The notes below the pieces were generated by a model, which did no database searches, was not told the DNA's origin, and saw nothing but the letters and a program-made list of their open reading frames with translations. The translations under genes were made by a program, and so were the position numbers. Of a stretch of 64,000 nucleotides of DNA, positions 27,266 to 40,067 are shown in pieces (position 1 is the stretch's first letter; each line of letters opens with the position of its first letter). The DNA lies in contig JAYKAV010002765.1 in the NCBI GenBank assembly GCA_035582835.1, positions 375,700-439,699 on the forward strand, read 5' to 3'. The stretch is from Phoebastria nigripes. Taxonomy: Eukaryota; Chordata; Aves; Procellariiformes; Diomedeidae.

Positions 27266-27767
27266 TGTAGTGGTTTAACCCCAGTTGGCAACTAAGTACC
27301 ACACAGCTGCTCACTCAGCCTCCCCCTGACCTAGTGGGATGGGGAGAGAATTGGGGAAAAAAAAAGTAAAACCTGTGGGTTGAGATAAAGACAGATAATA
27401 GGACAGCAAAGGAAGGGAAAATAATAATAATTATGATAAAAGAGTATACAAAACAGGTGATGCACAATGCAGCGATAACTGCCCCCCAGCCAACTCACCC
27501 CAGCTTATATACTGAGCATGATGTCATGTGGTATGGAATACCCCTTTGGCCAGTTTGAGTCAGCTGTCCTGGCTGTGTCCCCTCCCAGCTTCTTGTGCAC
27601 CTGGCAGAGCATGGGAAGCTGAAAAGTCCTTGACTAGTGTAAGCACTACTTAGCAACAACTAAAACATCAGTGTGTTATCAAGCTTATTCTCATGCTAAA
27701 TCCAAAATACAGCACTATACCAGCTACTAGGAAGAAAATCAACTCCATCGCAGCCAAAACCAGGACA
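27266..27767 (+). mobile_element. Solo LTR of an avian endogenous retrovirus
   Basis: The element of about 500 bp starts TGTAGTGG and ends CAGGACA, giving the TG...CA ends of a retroviral LTR. It is flanked by an imperfect 5-bp target duplication (ATGGC 27261-27265, ATGGT 27768-27772). A TATA box (TTATATA near 27505) and the following GAGCATGATGTCATGTGG stretch read on the plus strand. I recognise this as an LTR type frequent in neoavian genomes, though I cannot name the subfamily with certainty. No internal gag/pol sequence lies on either side, so it is a recombination-derived solo LTR. The decayed duplication suggests it is not recent. Confidence 0.85.
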
Positions 27768-30700
27768 ATGGTTAAACTGGTTTTGCATCTAAATTAGCGA
27801 ATTCAAAGGTGTCCTGGGCACCTCTGCACCATCCTTTCCCCCTTCTGTGACTGCATAGAAAATGTAAAGGAAAAGGTGAAACACAGTCTTTCTGAAATCT
27901 ACAGTCTAGTTTATCACTGATAAATATAGAGCTTCTCCAGGCATCCTGTGGCTGATGCTGCTGCAAATACCCAGTGAAACACTAGAAATGCTGTATACTG
28001 GAGCTTACTGATATGAAAATAATTATACAGAACAGAGAAGAGAGAAAACCAGCAGGGTTATTCCAGAAGCCTGTAAATCCTTTTTTTTTTTTTTTTTAGT
28101 TTGTATCATTTAATGTTACTAGAAATCAGTATTTTCTAATCAGCAGAGCACACTGCGATGTTCAGATGTACAGATCTCAAGAATGAGGCATAGCATACTA
28201 GCTGTGCTGGCATAATTGACTCTGGCTGGGCAACAGAGTCGGTACAGCTGTGAGATGACAATGCTATGAGGAGGCAGCAGCAGGTATAGAGGAAGACAAG
28301 CAACAGCAGCATCACACACCTAGGAAAGGGAGGCAAGGAAGGGGAGATCCTAGGAATGAGGGAAGAATACATGGAAGCAGAGATCAGAAGAAAGGGAGGA
28401 GGAGAACTGACAGGCAAAAACAAAGGATAAAGAAGTGGAAANAAGGAGGTAGTAGTTCTGTTGTCTGTCTAAAAGAGCAAAGAACCACTGGTTGAAGTTG
28501 ATGAAAACTGCTGATTTTTAACAAAGGGTCTGGGCATGAAATATTTGTTAATGTTTGGGCTTTTTTTAAACTGTTCCACAGAATCCTACTGAGATTTTTT
28601 TTTTTCCAGGTAACATGGACAGTTTGTCAGCCTTTGCTGGCAGCATGGAAGCAGGTGGGTACCTTTGCAGGAGCACGTGGGAACAACAAACACAATGAGG
28701 AGGCCACAAATCATCCCAATTTGCATGAAAGTAAGATAGAAAAACCACATTGTTAAGGGTAAAGGTATGGATTCTGATGACATTTTCCTCTCAGCTCATC
28801 CAGAATATTCACTGTAAACATACAAGGATGATGTTAAACAATGTTGACATTGAAACTGTATCTAATTAATTCATGCATGGCATTTCGGGGGGGGGAATTA
28901 ATACATTCCCTCTTCTTTCTTCTTCTGAAGTTAGATTCTTTGCCGTGTTCATTTTCCGTTTCCCTAATACCAAATTCCTCCTGTTACATAGCTAATTCAA
29001 GATATCTTTTTTTAAAAAATAGTACTATACGTACCTCTAGTGAGTGACACTGACAGTGGTAAAGAGGATTCAGCCAGCCAGCCCCTGGCTTTACCTAACA
29101 AGTTGGAGAGTCTTAACTTCTTTGTTAATATTTTTCTTTCCCCATGTATGCATCCACCACAAAGCTGCTATCTTGGTGCTACCTGCAGGAAAGTCCCCCC
29201 ACCACAGCTGCCACTGATGCTCCTCAACTCCCAGTTTCTGCCCTCCTGCAGTTCCCCAGAACGGCCTTTACATCCTCTGTAGGACTTAAAATTTAAAAGC
29301 AGTGTGTCGGCTTTCTCAACAATATTCACCTTTTCAGACTCGTAAACCTAACAGACGTACAGAAACAACCTCTGGCTAACCTCTCACAGAGGCTGGAAAC
29401 AGATCACTCATCCCCTTTCTTGGTTTCTCACCTCCCAGGGCAGCTGAAAGCAGGGCTTGGTGTCACTTGCGTGGGATTGCACCATCAGAGAGTGGGAACA
29501 AGTCATAGGACTGATGCAGCAAGGAGACGCCAAGGACGGTCAGGGCTTTTTGGGCACGCAGCCTGGCACGGTCACATCAGCCAAAAGATATACAGCAAGC
29601 TCCCCTCTCTTTGATTCACAGTATCCTACATAGGCCAAAGGTCCTTTGAGATTCATCTAAATTACAGTGGTTGCTTTTTCTCTGTCCATGACGAGACTGG
29701 CCCAGTTGGAGTTATAACAGATTAATGATGCGTGATTTTTCTCTGCAGAAACCTTGCTCTTCAGATCCTATCATGACACCACCTTCCCTTTTTTTGTTTG
29801 TTTTCCTACTTTACATTCTGTTTTCAGCCAGTTTATAAAACAGAAATGTATGTCTGGGTAAAAAGAGTGTGTGCTTCCTCAAATTATCTCAATCCCGTTT
29901 TTAACTTTGGGTATAATTGTTACCCTCCACTTCTCCAATGAAATAGCTGTTTTTAATTAGGGAAGGCATATTTTTGCTGCAGATCAGCTATTTCACACTA
30001 AGCTCCTTCAGAACTTTTCAATGTACCATCTGCAGCTGATGATTTGCTGCTTTTTAAATTATCGATTTGTTCCAGCTCTTCTTCTGACACATCTTGATTA
30101 CCAGAAAAGAGCAAGTCCCAGTAGGTATTGCTCTGATATTCGCTGTGCTGAAAAGTAATGCGAAGCAATAATTTAGATTCTCAGCAATGTCTTTATCTTC
30201 TTTAATTTCTGCCTTTAATCTTCAGTGATCCACTTTCTGAACTACCAATTAATTATTCCTACTCTTCTGACTGATATACCTGAAGCATTCTTATTTTATA
30301 CCTCTAGCTGTTTGCAGTCCACCGTATTTCCTTTTAATTTTCCTTTCATCTAGTCTTTAGACGCTAATTAATGCGTCAATGTATTGGTAAGCTAAGGTTA
30401 GATTTTCAAATTTGGAGAGATTCCCATTTGACCCAAAACAGCTCTCCAGCCCTGCCACTCAGTTGTACTGGTTTACTCTTTGCCTGCCTAGTATTTTTGT
30501 TGGCAACATATGTGCCCTCCAGACTCTATTATTGTTCTTAAGTGGAATTCATGGCATCTTTAAGGATTTTTCTTCCTGTACACCTACCTCAGGAGCTTTC
30601 TTGACTAACCCTCTCAACGTGACCAAAACCCGGATGTTCTGAAGTTCAAATTTCAGTCACTTTTGTGTGCTTTATTTCCCACGAAGCTACTGGACCATAT

Positions 30701-32679
30701 TGCATTAATATATCTTTTAGCAGCTTCAGATGCAATTTTGTCTTGAATTCCTTCCTGCATGTTGCTTAAGATTAAGAACCAAAAGTCAGGATATCAGGAT
30801 TTAGGCACCTAAAAAAGGGGAATTTTGATCTGAAATTCCATACCTACTTATGTCTTTGTAGGCCCAGGCTGAAAAAAAGGCACCTACCCCCTGTTTTAGA
30901 CAAGCCAAAGGCAGAAACTAGGCAGTAGCTGGCAAGCCTGGAGTGTGTGATCCATACCAGTAACAACCTGGTGGTGGAAGCTGCCTTTCTGCAACAGCAT
31001 AGTGATTATAGTACTTGCTTCTGGACATGGAAAGGCTGCACCTGAGGGAGGTCAAGCCAGCATTGCCCATCTCAAACAAAGCACCCAGCCACCGGGCAGG
31101 GCACCAGGCGCTGGGAGAGAAGAGAGCACACGCTCTCCCACTTGTTGGGCAGGGTTACTGGCTCAGAAAGAACCGCAAATCTTCTGGGGCTGAAAGGAAG
31201 CCTGACGGTATAGCTTGGTGGGTTGAGGTCTCAGAGGAGAGAGGTCTTCCGTGTTTGAGTCATTGTGCTGATACTTAGCACTTTATTTTATCGAAGAGTT
31301 CAGTGCAAAATGGTCCCTAAAACAAAATATGTAACTTGCTGTCTGGTGCCTGCTGAGACTCCCCTTTAATACATAAGAAGAGCTTATCTTTCCAAGCCAG
31401 AGATCTGCAGGGGCACGTTGATGGAGTTAAAAGTTGTGGCCTGAGCCCTAAGCTATCTCCTGCTCACAGCACTCCCTCCTGAGGCCTGGGCTTGAGCAAT
31501 ATCCAGCCCCAGCCCTAAAACTTGACAGTTCTTCAGCAGAGCGAGCTGAACTGTACCTCAAGTCCACATGAAAAGCAAAAGGTATTTGAACAGGCTTGCT
31601 GTGGGCTACTTTATTTCTGTTATGCTCCTTCCTAAATTGTTAGAAGCTTCTTCAGTATTTTCTTCTAGTTTCCTGCTGCTGACACACCTAATTACTGCCG
31701 GACAACAGAGTTCCTCAACCCCATCCCCACCCAGCTCCCTCCTCACGCACTGCCAAATGATTTCTCATGCAATGTGTCAGCTGAGCTTTAAATCATTTAT
31801 TGTTAGCAAGTAGTTGGGGAAAAAAAAAAAAAAAGATTTAAAAAGTCAGCCTACCTCTGGCCATGCAAAAGACAACAAGAATTAGTACTGCTCTGCTTGC
31901 CACAACCCCTGGCAAGTCTAAACGCTGAATTGCTGTCAATGGTTTAGGAAGAGAGGAGATGAAATGCAGCACAACAGACATAATCCTCAAATCCTTCACT
32001 GGCCTCCCTGGTGGGCCCACACCACGTGTGGTTTGGCCATCTTCCCCACGAATGGCGCTCTCCTCACCAACCGCTTCGCTGCTGCCGGCCACGCTCACTT
32101 CAACCACAAAGCGCTGGGTGCCACAGCTCAAAATGACTTTGTAGCAGAACGGCAGCTGCACTTAGCAAGGCCTTGTAAACCATCCAAATACCTGCAGCAG
32201 GCTTGCTGTCTGCCTCTGTGCCTGAATGTAAAAAGACCTCATTTTGGTAATACCCGTTCAGATGGAAAACAGCTCAGGTGGAAGTCTTGGGGAATTAGAG
32301 CCGCTGGTTTATGTCACATGTAAAACCCCAGTTGCTGGTTACGCATGCAAAAACACTCAGAGACATAAGCCTTCCTGCAACTGGGGAAAATGCCTTTATT
32401 GAACTTTCCCATTAAATATTCTGCAAATACCCAGGCTGGTGACTTCGTGCTGCTACAGCCGCTGCCAGGGCATCTGCTGACCTGATCCAGCTCCTGATGT
32501 TCTTTTCTGGCCAAATTTGAAGCCTCTGAACCCAACCAGAGGATGCTAATAAAATAGCAAATCAACAGAAAAACATCACCACGACCATCTGACCTCTTGC
32601 TCTGCTGAGACACCCCGGACCGAAAGAAACCCAAATTCCCCTTTGCCACCTCAAATCTTCCCATCCTGAACTGGCTGCA

Positions 32680-33100
32680 GACCCACGTGCTCGCTGCGGC
32701 CCGCCAGCACGGCAGGGAGGCAGGTGCCTCGTGCCCTGAGACATGGGATGAGGGTGCCCTGGAGCTGCGCACCCCGTCAGGTGCTTGCGGCACCTCTGCT
32801 CTGCGCACCCCGCACCCGCCATGCGCCAGAGGCAAAATGGCATCGCACCCCGCGCTCGGCCCCGCTCCAGTCCTCGCCGCGGAGCAACGTAGCCACCCTC
32901 GCGCTTACCTTTCCCAGACACGTGTATTTGGGGACAGGCCGCCTCAGAGGATGGCGGAGGGAAGCTGGCAGGCAGTGGGTCCCTGCGGAGCCCCTGCGAG
33001 CAGGCGCGCTGCTCCCCACCCCTCACAGCAATGCAGCGGGCACCCGGCAAATGCTTGGCTTTGGCACAGTGCTTCTCAGGCAGTTGCTCTGATGAGGGCA
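32680..33100 (-). promoter_or_regulatory. Weak CpG-rich patch with a minus-strand splice donor
   Basis: This patch is richer in G+C and CpG than its surroundings. On the minus strand AAAG is followed by GTAAGC (GT at 32907-32908), a strong donor. An E-box CACGTG lies at 32919-32924. It could be the first exon and promoter of a noncoding RNA running in the same direction as GLRX5. Overlapping ORFs on both strands (up to 194 codons) look like CpG-rich chance ORFs, and none resembles a family I know. Confidence 0.35.
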
Positions 33101-34049
33101 ATGAGCTGTGAAGCTGCTCCCAGCCTCGGCGTTACCATCTCGCCAGCCACGCAGTCCAAGGAAAAAACATCACCTTCAAGCTCTAGCGTCATCTCCATCG
33201 AGGGCGTAGGGTTGTCTGTCTGGGAACGGCATTACATACCAGACCAGGATACGCTCCGGGTTCAACACTGACACGTTCTTCTCCCAAAAGAAAACAAGGA
33301 CCCTAAAGAATAACATGCAACATAGGTGGAAAACAGGGAGGACCGCATTGAAAGATGCTTCTGGGTCAGGGCTGTGCCGCTTCCCCGGTTCAACAGCACC
33401 ATCTCCTGGGTGGCCTCGGCCACTCGCCCGGCTGCCGGCAGCTCATCCCGCAAGGAGACTCCTGCAACCTTCCTCCGGAGCCACCTGAAACTTTTAGTTT
33501 ATTTTCTTTTATTTGCTTTCCTTTCAGACAGAATCAGTCTTCTTGCACCTGTTTCCTTTCACATGTTACTGCTACTCTCTCATGGAGCATCACAGACAGA
33601 TGGGTAAATACATTAAATACTGAGGGAAAGCATGTCCTAGATTCTGCATATTTTTAAAATCAGCAGTACAAGACATTCTTGAATACCAGCCCTAAAACTG
33701 ATCTCTTCCAAGCTGTGAAGGTTTGAATACATACCCAGTCTTCATAAGGACCACATCCTCGTTGAAGTAATCAAAAGGCACCACTTTTCAGAGAATACCT
33801 GAATTCCCAAAAAAAAAAAAAAAAAAAAAACACCACAAAACCAAAAACCCAAACCTAAATCTACTGGGAGAGCTGTTTAGATTTTTTAGACAAGTGAAAT
33901 TGTGGATAGGAACAGAAACGTTAGATTTCATAGCATCACCATTCAACGGGGAAATCTTGTCTGACAAGCAGTGTTTCGAAGATACTTATTCTAGTGTGTA
34001 TTTGAAAGCTCTAAAACTCTTGTTGAGATACCCCTGTAAAAGGGTGTGG

Positions 34050-34255
34050 TTTTCACTCATTAGATCATAGGTTTAAGACTAAAAGCTCCAAAACTTTATC
34101 CTCTGGCTGTTATAGTACAAGTAGCAAATCACTTCTCTGTATTTCAGTTTGTATTAGTCTGCAAAATGAAGCTTTGAGTACCCTACTTCACTGTGCCCTA
34201 CTTCACTGTTTTGAGGCTAAATTGTACATAAAATCCTTCAGGCTTTGAAGAATAT
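34050..34255 (+). repeat. MIR-like ancient SINE, sense, with internal duplication
   Basis: GTAGCAAATCACTTCTCTGT, ATTTCAGTTT and TCTGCAAAATGAAG match the MIR order GGCAAGTCACTTAACCTCTCTGTGCCTCAGTTTCC...TCTGTAAAATGGGG, followed by TACCCTACTTCACTG for the TACCTACCTCACAGG part and GTTTTGAGGCTAAATTG for GTTGTGAGGATTAAATG. This is the best preserved of the MIR-like copies. A 15-bp unit is duplicated in tandem within it. Confidence 0.65.
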
Positions 34256-37200
34256 GCTTACATAACAAGCAAAAAAGTGTAATTCAATGATTTTTTTTTC
34301 TAATTCAACACTCCTCCAAAGCCCCTTTTGACTCAATTCACTGTTAAGTGCCAAGTAAAATTTTACAGAAGCTCATCTTTAAAAGGTGCTAGGTAAGCCC
34401 CCTGTGCATGCTTTATGTTAGAAGGGACAACATATAACTACAAAAATATAGACATACATGCCAGCATCTCAGTGTGTGTGTAGGAGCAGTCTCATGGTTT
34501 TTTATGCAGAACAGCTGCAACAATTTAAAAAAAAAAAAAAAAATCATTGTCCCTCCATTGCTTGTTAGAATTAACTTCTTTAATTAGCAAAGCTGTTTCA
34601 AAATTAATATTGAACTTGGCCCTTGGATTCTTCTTAGGTCCTTACAAACCATCACCACCTGCACATATTTAAGGTAAACAAGGTACTTTGGAAATTATAG
34701 CACGTATTTCAGCAGCTAGAGGAAAGTTTCTAGTGACTCACTCCATCTTTAAGGAAGTCTAGTTTGTATATTTACTCTGATTCAAAAGGTCTTAAAACAT
34801 TAAAATCATTTGAGAATAAAAGTCACCCTTGAAAGGTTTTCTTTCTTCCTGAGAGGGGAGCACAAGCCAGCAGCCTGCTGTTCTGCGAGCATTTCTGGTG
34901 TCTGATTAAAAAGAAGTGATCATCTTCGAAACTGTGAAGATATGAATGCTTGCTGATTATAGACAGCACTGCACGTTCCTCTCAGCCACACCCTATGACT
35001 ACCACAAATTTTTATACAGTACGATGGTCTTCCTAACTAAAACTGCCTTTGCTCCTGGCCTACTCCCTTACTTCCAGGGAAACAAGGCATGTGCAAGAAG
35101 CTGGATGACAAGGGGCAAGTTTATAAATCAGAATCTTAGCTACTTCAGTCCTATTTTCTGTGCAGCTAAAACTTGTTTTTCCTAAAAGATATGTCGGGAT
35201 AGGCCTCAAGTCGTTAAATCAGTCAGGAGTTTCTATAGCCATGTTCAGGCCACCTAAGAGACAGCAGTGCTGTAAGGCAGAACTATTCAAAGAAACAAGC
35301 AGCATCCCAACAATAAAGTCAGACCCAAATAATAAACAATAGCCCCTTCCAGAGCAGTGTTTTCATCTCAACCCTTTCAGACAAAAAGCAAGCTCAAGCC
35401 ACCACCCAGCACAATAAACAATCCAAAACCTTCAAAGTCTCTTTACCTTTCCTCATTGTCTTTCCACCTTTGCTCACAGAGGCTCTTCAACAGGTAATGC
35501 TTGTCTTGTAACTAATAAGCTTTTTTTTCTTACACAATCCTGTAATATGGATGCCGAAAAACCCCATATAAGAAGATCTGGCTTCTGCAGAAGGGACATG
35601 CAAACCAGATTAGACAGGGATTTATTGCTAAGGCTGCCAGCTCTGCTTTTTAACATTGCCCTTCTTAGATGCAGGCACTGACAGGGCCTTGATGGGATTC
35701 TTGGTGCCAGCTCAGGAGAGATTTTCCTTGGCACGATTCTTCAATTTCACGTTCCCACACTTGATTGTTTTCTATGCACTTTGTTAGCATGGACAGACTC
35801 CTGGAAAAATCCTGCCAAAGATTGCTGGACAAGCAATGGAGAATATGGCCACATCCAAACATTTGCTAGCAAAATTAAGGCAAGGGAAAGGTCATTGGGG
35901 CTGAGAAACGCACTTACCACGTAACCCATTAAGACACCTGAGCTGTTAACGGCTCGTTTTCTCAGGGAAACAACTTTTGGATTAACTGATTTGAATTCTC
36001 CCAAACCAAAACTAGTAGCAGAATAAGAAGTGTTTGTAACCTGCTTCCTTCTGCTCCCCACCAGGACCAGTTCAAGAAGAGCAAAGAAACCCTACCTCCT
36101 CTTTGGTGAAGGTTTAGGACACCAGATCAGTTTTGGAATATGAACAATCTCATTTGCTTAAATCAAACGACCTTGCTTTATATCTAAGAGGCGAGAAGTG
36201 TTAGGAGATGCAGAGGATTAGCTTAATTTATGATCTGGTGAATAGGTTGGTCCACTCAGCTCAGCCTTTTACCACAGCAGCAGCACCAAGGGCATCCTCA
36301 GAATAAAATGTAAATAATTATGATAATGGTTTCCAGTTTGGCAAGCATTCATACTACAATCCTATAATAATAGGATAACAATCATAGATGATAGTTTACA
36401 TGCATTCATCTCATTTTAAGCCCTCAGCAGTGCAATACAGCTGAAATGAGTCCAGAAGCACGTCACTGGAGGAGCAGCCAGCCAGAATGCCTGCCCAGTA
36501 CAACACACACCACCACAAATAGCAGGAATGGGACTACGTGCTATTTTGGAGCTGGCAGCTCCACACAACCAACCTTGATCTGTAGAAGCCCTGCTGGTGA
36601 CAATGCTCATGCACAGCCCTGACACCTGCCTTATTCTTATCCCAGCAGGCCGAACTCAAGACCAGGCAGCTTTGCTTCTTTCTTCACCGAAGATGGCAAG
36701 GGCAGCTCCCCATCTTTGCTCTTGGCTGTCCTTCTCAGCAACTTCAGCCAGCCTTCCCAAGCCGTGTTCCTGAGCACTATTACCTCTTCGATCTCTGTTT
36801 TACTGCAGAGTGATCAGGAAAGCACGAGCAGCAGTGCCAGTGTTTCTTCCCCATCATTCCCCTCACCTCCTGTGACAAGCCGCTCCTCCTGGGGGGAAAA
36901 AGTCACCCTTTCCCCTGCAGAACCCTTCGCATCCTGCCGACCAGGGACTCCGCATGGATCTTTCCAGCTAGCACCAGCCCCCCAGTATTAGCCCAGCACA
37001 TCCACTGATTGTCACCCCAGACTCCAATATTATCAGTTGCCTTCTCTCATTGCCAAAAAGCATGAGAAAAGCAGGTGCAAATCTCTCATCAATGAGAGGC
37101 ATGATTATTTCTCAAAAAAATCAGCTCATTTGCAGCTGTATCCCTTTTGGATTGGAAGCACATGCTCCCTCATTTGCCTCTAGTTTGAGGGACAGCAAAA

Positions 37201-38639
37201 GTTGATGAGCAGAGTGCAGAATACTGCCCATCTTCTAAGATTATCAACCTGAGAACTAGGTTCTTGGGGAAAATACTCTCAAGTCAACTCCCAAAATAAG
37301 CCTCTTTGTGAGCATCTGAAGTTTTACAATTTAAGTAGATGGTGATTTTTTTATTGCAGTTGGATTAACAGGGGTATTTATATAGATGTAATATGTAAAA
37401 CAACTGCTCATACACACAGAGCCTGGAAAGATACGGCTTGTACAGGAATGCAGGCAGAAGTCACATTTTATATTCCCGCTCTCATGGCTTTGTCACACAC
37501 ACTTTATTTACTTGCTCAATCACAACACATTCCAATCAGGAAAAGGACCGATATAAACACTACTATATATGTTATGCAAAATTTTAACCAAATAATTAAA
37601 AACTAAAAAGTCTAAGGGGAAGGAAGTAGAGAAAGTAGAAAAACTTTCACAGTTTTGGTAAAAGCAGGAACTCATGCTGGGAGAAAAATGTTGCTGCCTA
37701 GAGGAAAAAGACGACCTGACAATGCTAAAGTTACCTTTATGTTAAACTACTAGCAGATAGTACTGAAAAATATTCAACTTTCACAGAAGAATAAAGAATA
37801 GAGCTCTATGAAACAGCAGATTTGGGATTTTGTTTTTTAATAGATTTATTTAGTAGCCAGACTAAGAGTTAACCATTGAAGCAGAAAATAATTTAATTTT
37901 CTTCATTACCTTATTCTTTGTTTACTGTGTACATCCATTTCAATAGGTCTTTTGACAAAAATAACCAAAGGCTTTTGAAATTCACTTATTTTTCTAAACA
38001 TCGTTTTACATTCAGAATGGCAAAAACTAGTCATGAAAGATTAGCCATAAGAAAGCTCATTTAATTGGAATTCAAAGAGGTAACACTGAAATGCTCAGAA
38101 CTAACCTTCATCTATACCTAAAGCTTTGCATTTCATGAATGTGATGTGGTATATGAACAAAAAAAATCTTGCACTCATATCTCCATGCCTAACAGTCACA
38201 AGTGACTGCCCCTGAGTGTAACTTATTCATACTCAGTGGTCATTCAGTCACCTCTACTGGTACTGGGCAGCTGTCACGAACAAGTGAATACATAGAGCAT
38301 GTACACACTGTATTTAATCCTGGAGATACTGATTGCATCAAAACTATACAGTAAGCTTACTGTAACCAGTTTGGGAAATTCTGTGAAGAATGTACCAGTA
38401 TAGTTTCTCCACTGGACAGCTTGCTGAAGTGGACAGGAAAGATTTAGAACTGGAACTTCATCAAATCTCTCCCGTCTACAAGTTCCAGTCCTGACTTCCT
38501 CTTCCACTGACCACTCATAATTTTTCCTTTCTCTAAAACACATTTTCTATCTCATTCAGTGGAAAACATTTTAGGTTTCAAATCAAAAGTAGTATCAGTT
38601 TCATTAGAGTAGTCATTTAAAATAAAGAGGAACTATTGT

Positions 38640-39888
38640 AGACAATCAACATAAAATACAGTTTATTTCCAATCATTTGCCTAATTCACATGCAAACTGG
38701 TTTATATTAATAAAAGTAAACTGCACTTAGAAACAGCTTGGTTAGCCTTTAACCTTAGCAGCACTGCTGTACAGCTGAAGCTACACCGGTTAATATAATT
38801 TGTTTTAACTTAGGGAAATGTGGTTAGATAGGTACTGAAGACTTCAGAGACTTTCCACAAAGAAATATTTATCTATTCCGTAGCCTCTCTACTGCACTCA
38901 TCTACATGAAACTTTTCATCTGTTAATCCCATGTTTGAAGACCATATTCTTCAAAGCACAACAGTCAGGAGAAAACACTTGGAAATACAACAAATATAAA
39001 AAGATAACTTAGTAACTAGCAAATAATACAAGATTACAATAGTAACTTAAGTACCCTCCCGTACTATTTCAAGCTAGAATACTGAAGCGTTAAACAATTC
39101 CCACATTTTAGCACTGACACAGAACTGCAATACACAAAGTATATAAGCAGGGGGGAAAGGCTGCTTTGCAAGAGGTAGAAAAGGTTTTATAAAATCTTTA
39201 GGCACAATTCTTTGCAATCTTTTAAAAGCCATCAGAATGTTACAAAGTAATAATGACCATTATACATGTATTTGTGCAAGTCTGTTTATTTTTACCCTTT
39301 GGAATAAACGTGTATTTCATGCACTCTCATATAATCTCTTTTCTTCTACATTGTTTGAAGACTATTTTTCTCCTCTATCATATGTGATTACAGAAGTTTT
39401 ACAGGCTCTCAGGAAGTCTCATCACCAGGAGTTATACAGCAAAACTGATGCACTACTACTTAACACTTTTTCAAGAGGAGCAAGGGAATGCAAACACTGT
39501 TTGCATAGGTTCTTGTATCAAAGAACAGAGAAACACACACTCAAAATCCATAAAAATATTATTAGTTCTTTTGGTTTACTCCTGCCTCAATCAAGAAGTG
39601 AATGCTTTTAGAAGTGAACTTTTACTTTCTTTTTTTTTTTTTTTTAAACACAATTTCCACAAACGTATGCTTTACAGTGCAGTGGTTATACTCAAATTTT
39701 CACAATATCCATAAATCAAAATACCAAGATCACTACATTTACCATGAGCTAACAGACATTCACAGATAAATCTTAGTGTCAGTTCAAGAAGATGCCTTTT
39801 TTGAGCTAAAGTACATAAGGCTTTACTGGTAACAAGTTCTTATCGAAGATTTGCTTTATTCCTGTCACAGCATCTTTTTTTGCTCGTT
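38640..39888 (-). other. GLRX5: GLRX5 3' untranslated region (end uncertain)
   Basis: The stop codon is followed on the minus strand by AATAAA signals at 39855-39860 (only about 30 nt after the stop, probably too close to be the main site), 39285-39290 and 38662-38667. The last is followed by a U/GU-rich stretch, which fits a cleavage site near 38640 and a 3' UTR of about 1.2 kb. The 39285 signal would give about 0.6 kb. An oligo(A) run on the minus strand lies at about 39632-39648. Which site is used cannot be decided from sequence. Confidence 0.5.
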
Positions 39889-40067
39889 TTACTTTTTGTC
39901 TTGATCTTTTTCTGCATCCAGAAGCGCTGAACGGATTCCTAGCTTCTTCAGCTCTTCTACAAGATCTCCATTCTGATGCATCTGGAGGAGTATATCGCAG
40001 CCACCAACAAATTCACCATTGAGGTATACTTGTGGGATGGTAGGCCAGTTAGAGTAGTTTTTTATTC
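39889..40067 (-). CDS. GLRX5: GLRX5 exon 2: C-terminal half of the glutaredoxin
   Basis: This exon supplies residues 102-160 and the TAA stop. It begins after a pyrimidine-rich acceptor ending in CAG (AG at 40068-40069 on the minus strand) and completes the split Gly102 codon. It carries the second half of the fold: [11 protein letters not shown] with the cis-proline Pro113 that helps hold glutathione, then GEFVGGCDI with the GG-C-D glutathione/cluster-binding motif at 123-126, including Cys125, the conserved second cysteine of GLRX5. The tail [18 protein letters not shown] is nearly the same as in mammals. There is no frameshift, stop or lost catalytic residue, so the gene looks intact. The two-exon structure is that of vertebrate GLRX5. 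Confidence 0.97.

Larger units (their letters stand above)
27773..38639. other. Intergenic DNA between solo LTR and GLRX5 3' end
   Basis: AT-rich sequence with a MIR-like copy, purine-rich stretches (28.32-28.44 kb), homopolymers (28080, 31820, 33810, 34528) and the CpG-rich patch near 32.9 kb. No coding exon can be supported. Fragments such as TTTAGGCACCTAAAA (30800) resemble wording seen in old tetrapod repeats. Confidence 0.7.

Noticed and set aside
32314..33271. ORFs of 173, 179 and 194 codons on opposite strands
   Set aside because: Mutually overlapping, no recognisable domain, biased composition from a CpG-rich patch. Kept only as a possible noncoding first exon.
1..39000. TUNAR microprotein or TCL1-family exon expected by mammalian synteny
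   Set aside because: I searched both strands for the microprotein start and its membrane segment and for TCL1-like ORFs and found none. They may lie beyond the left edge or be absent.
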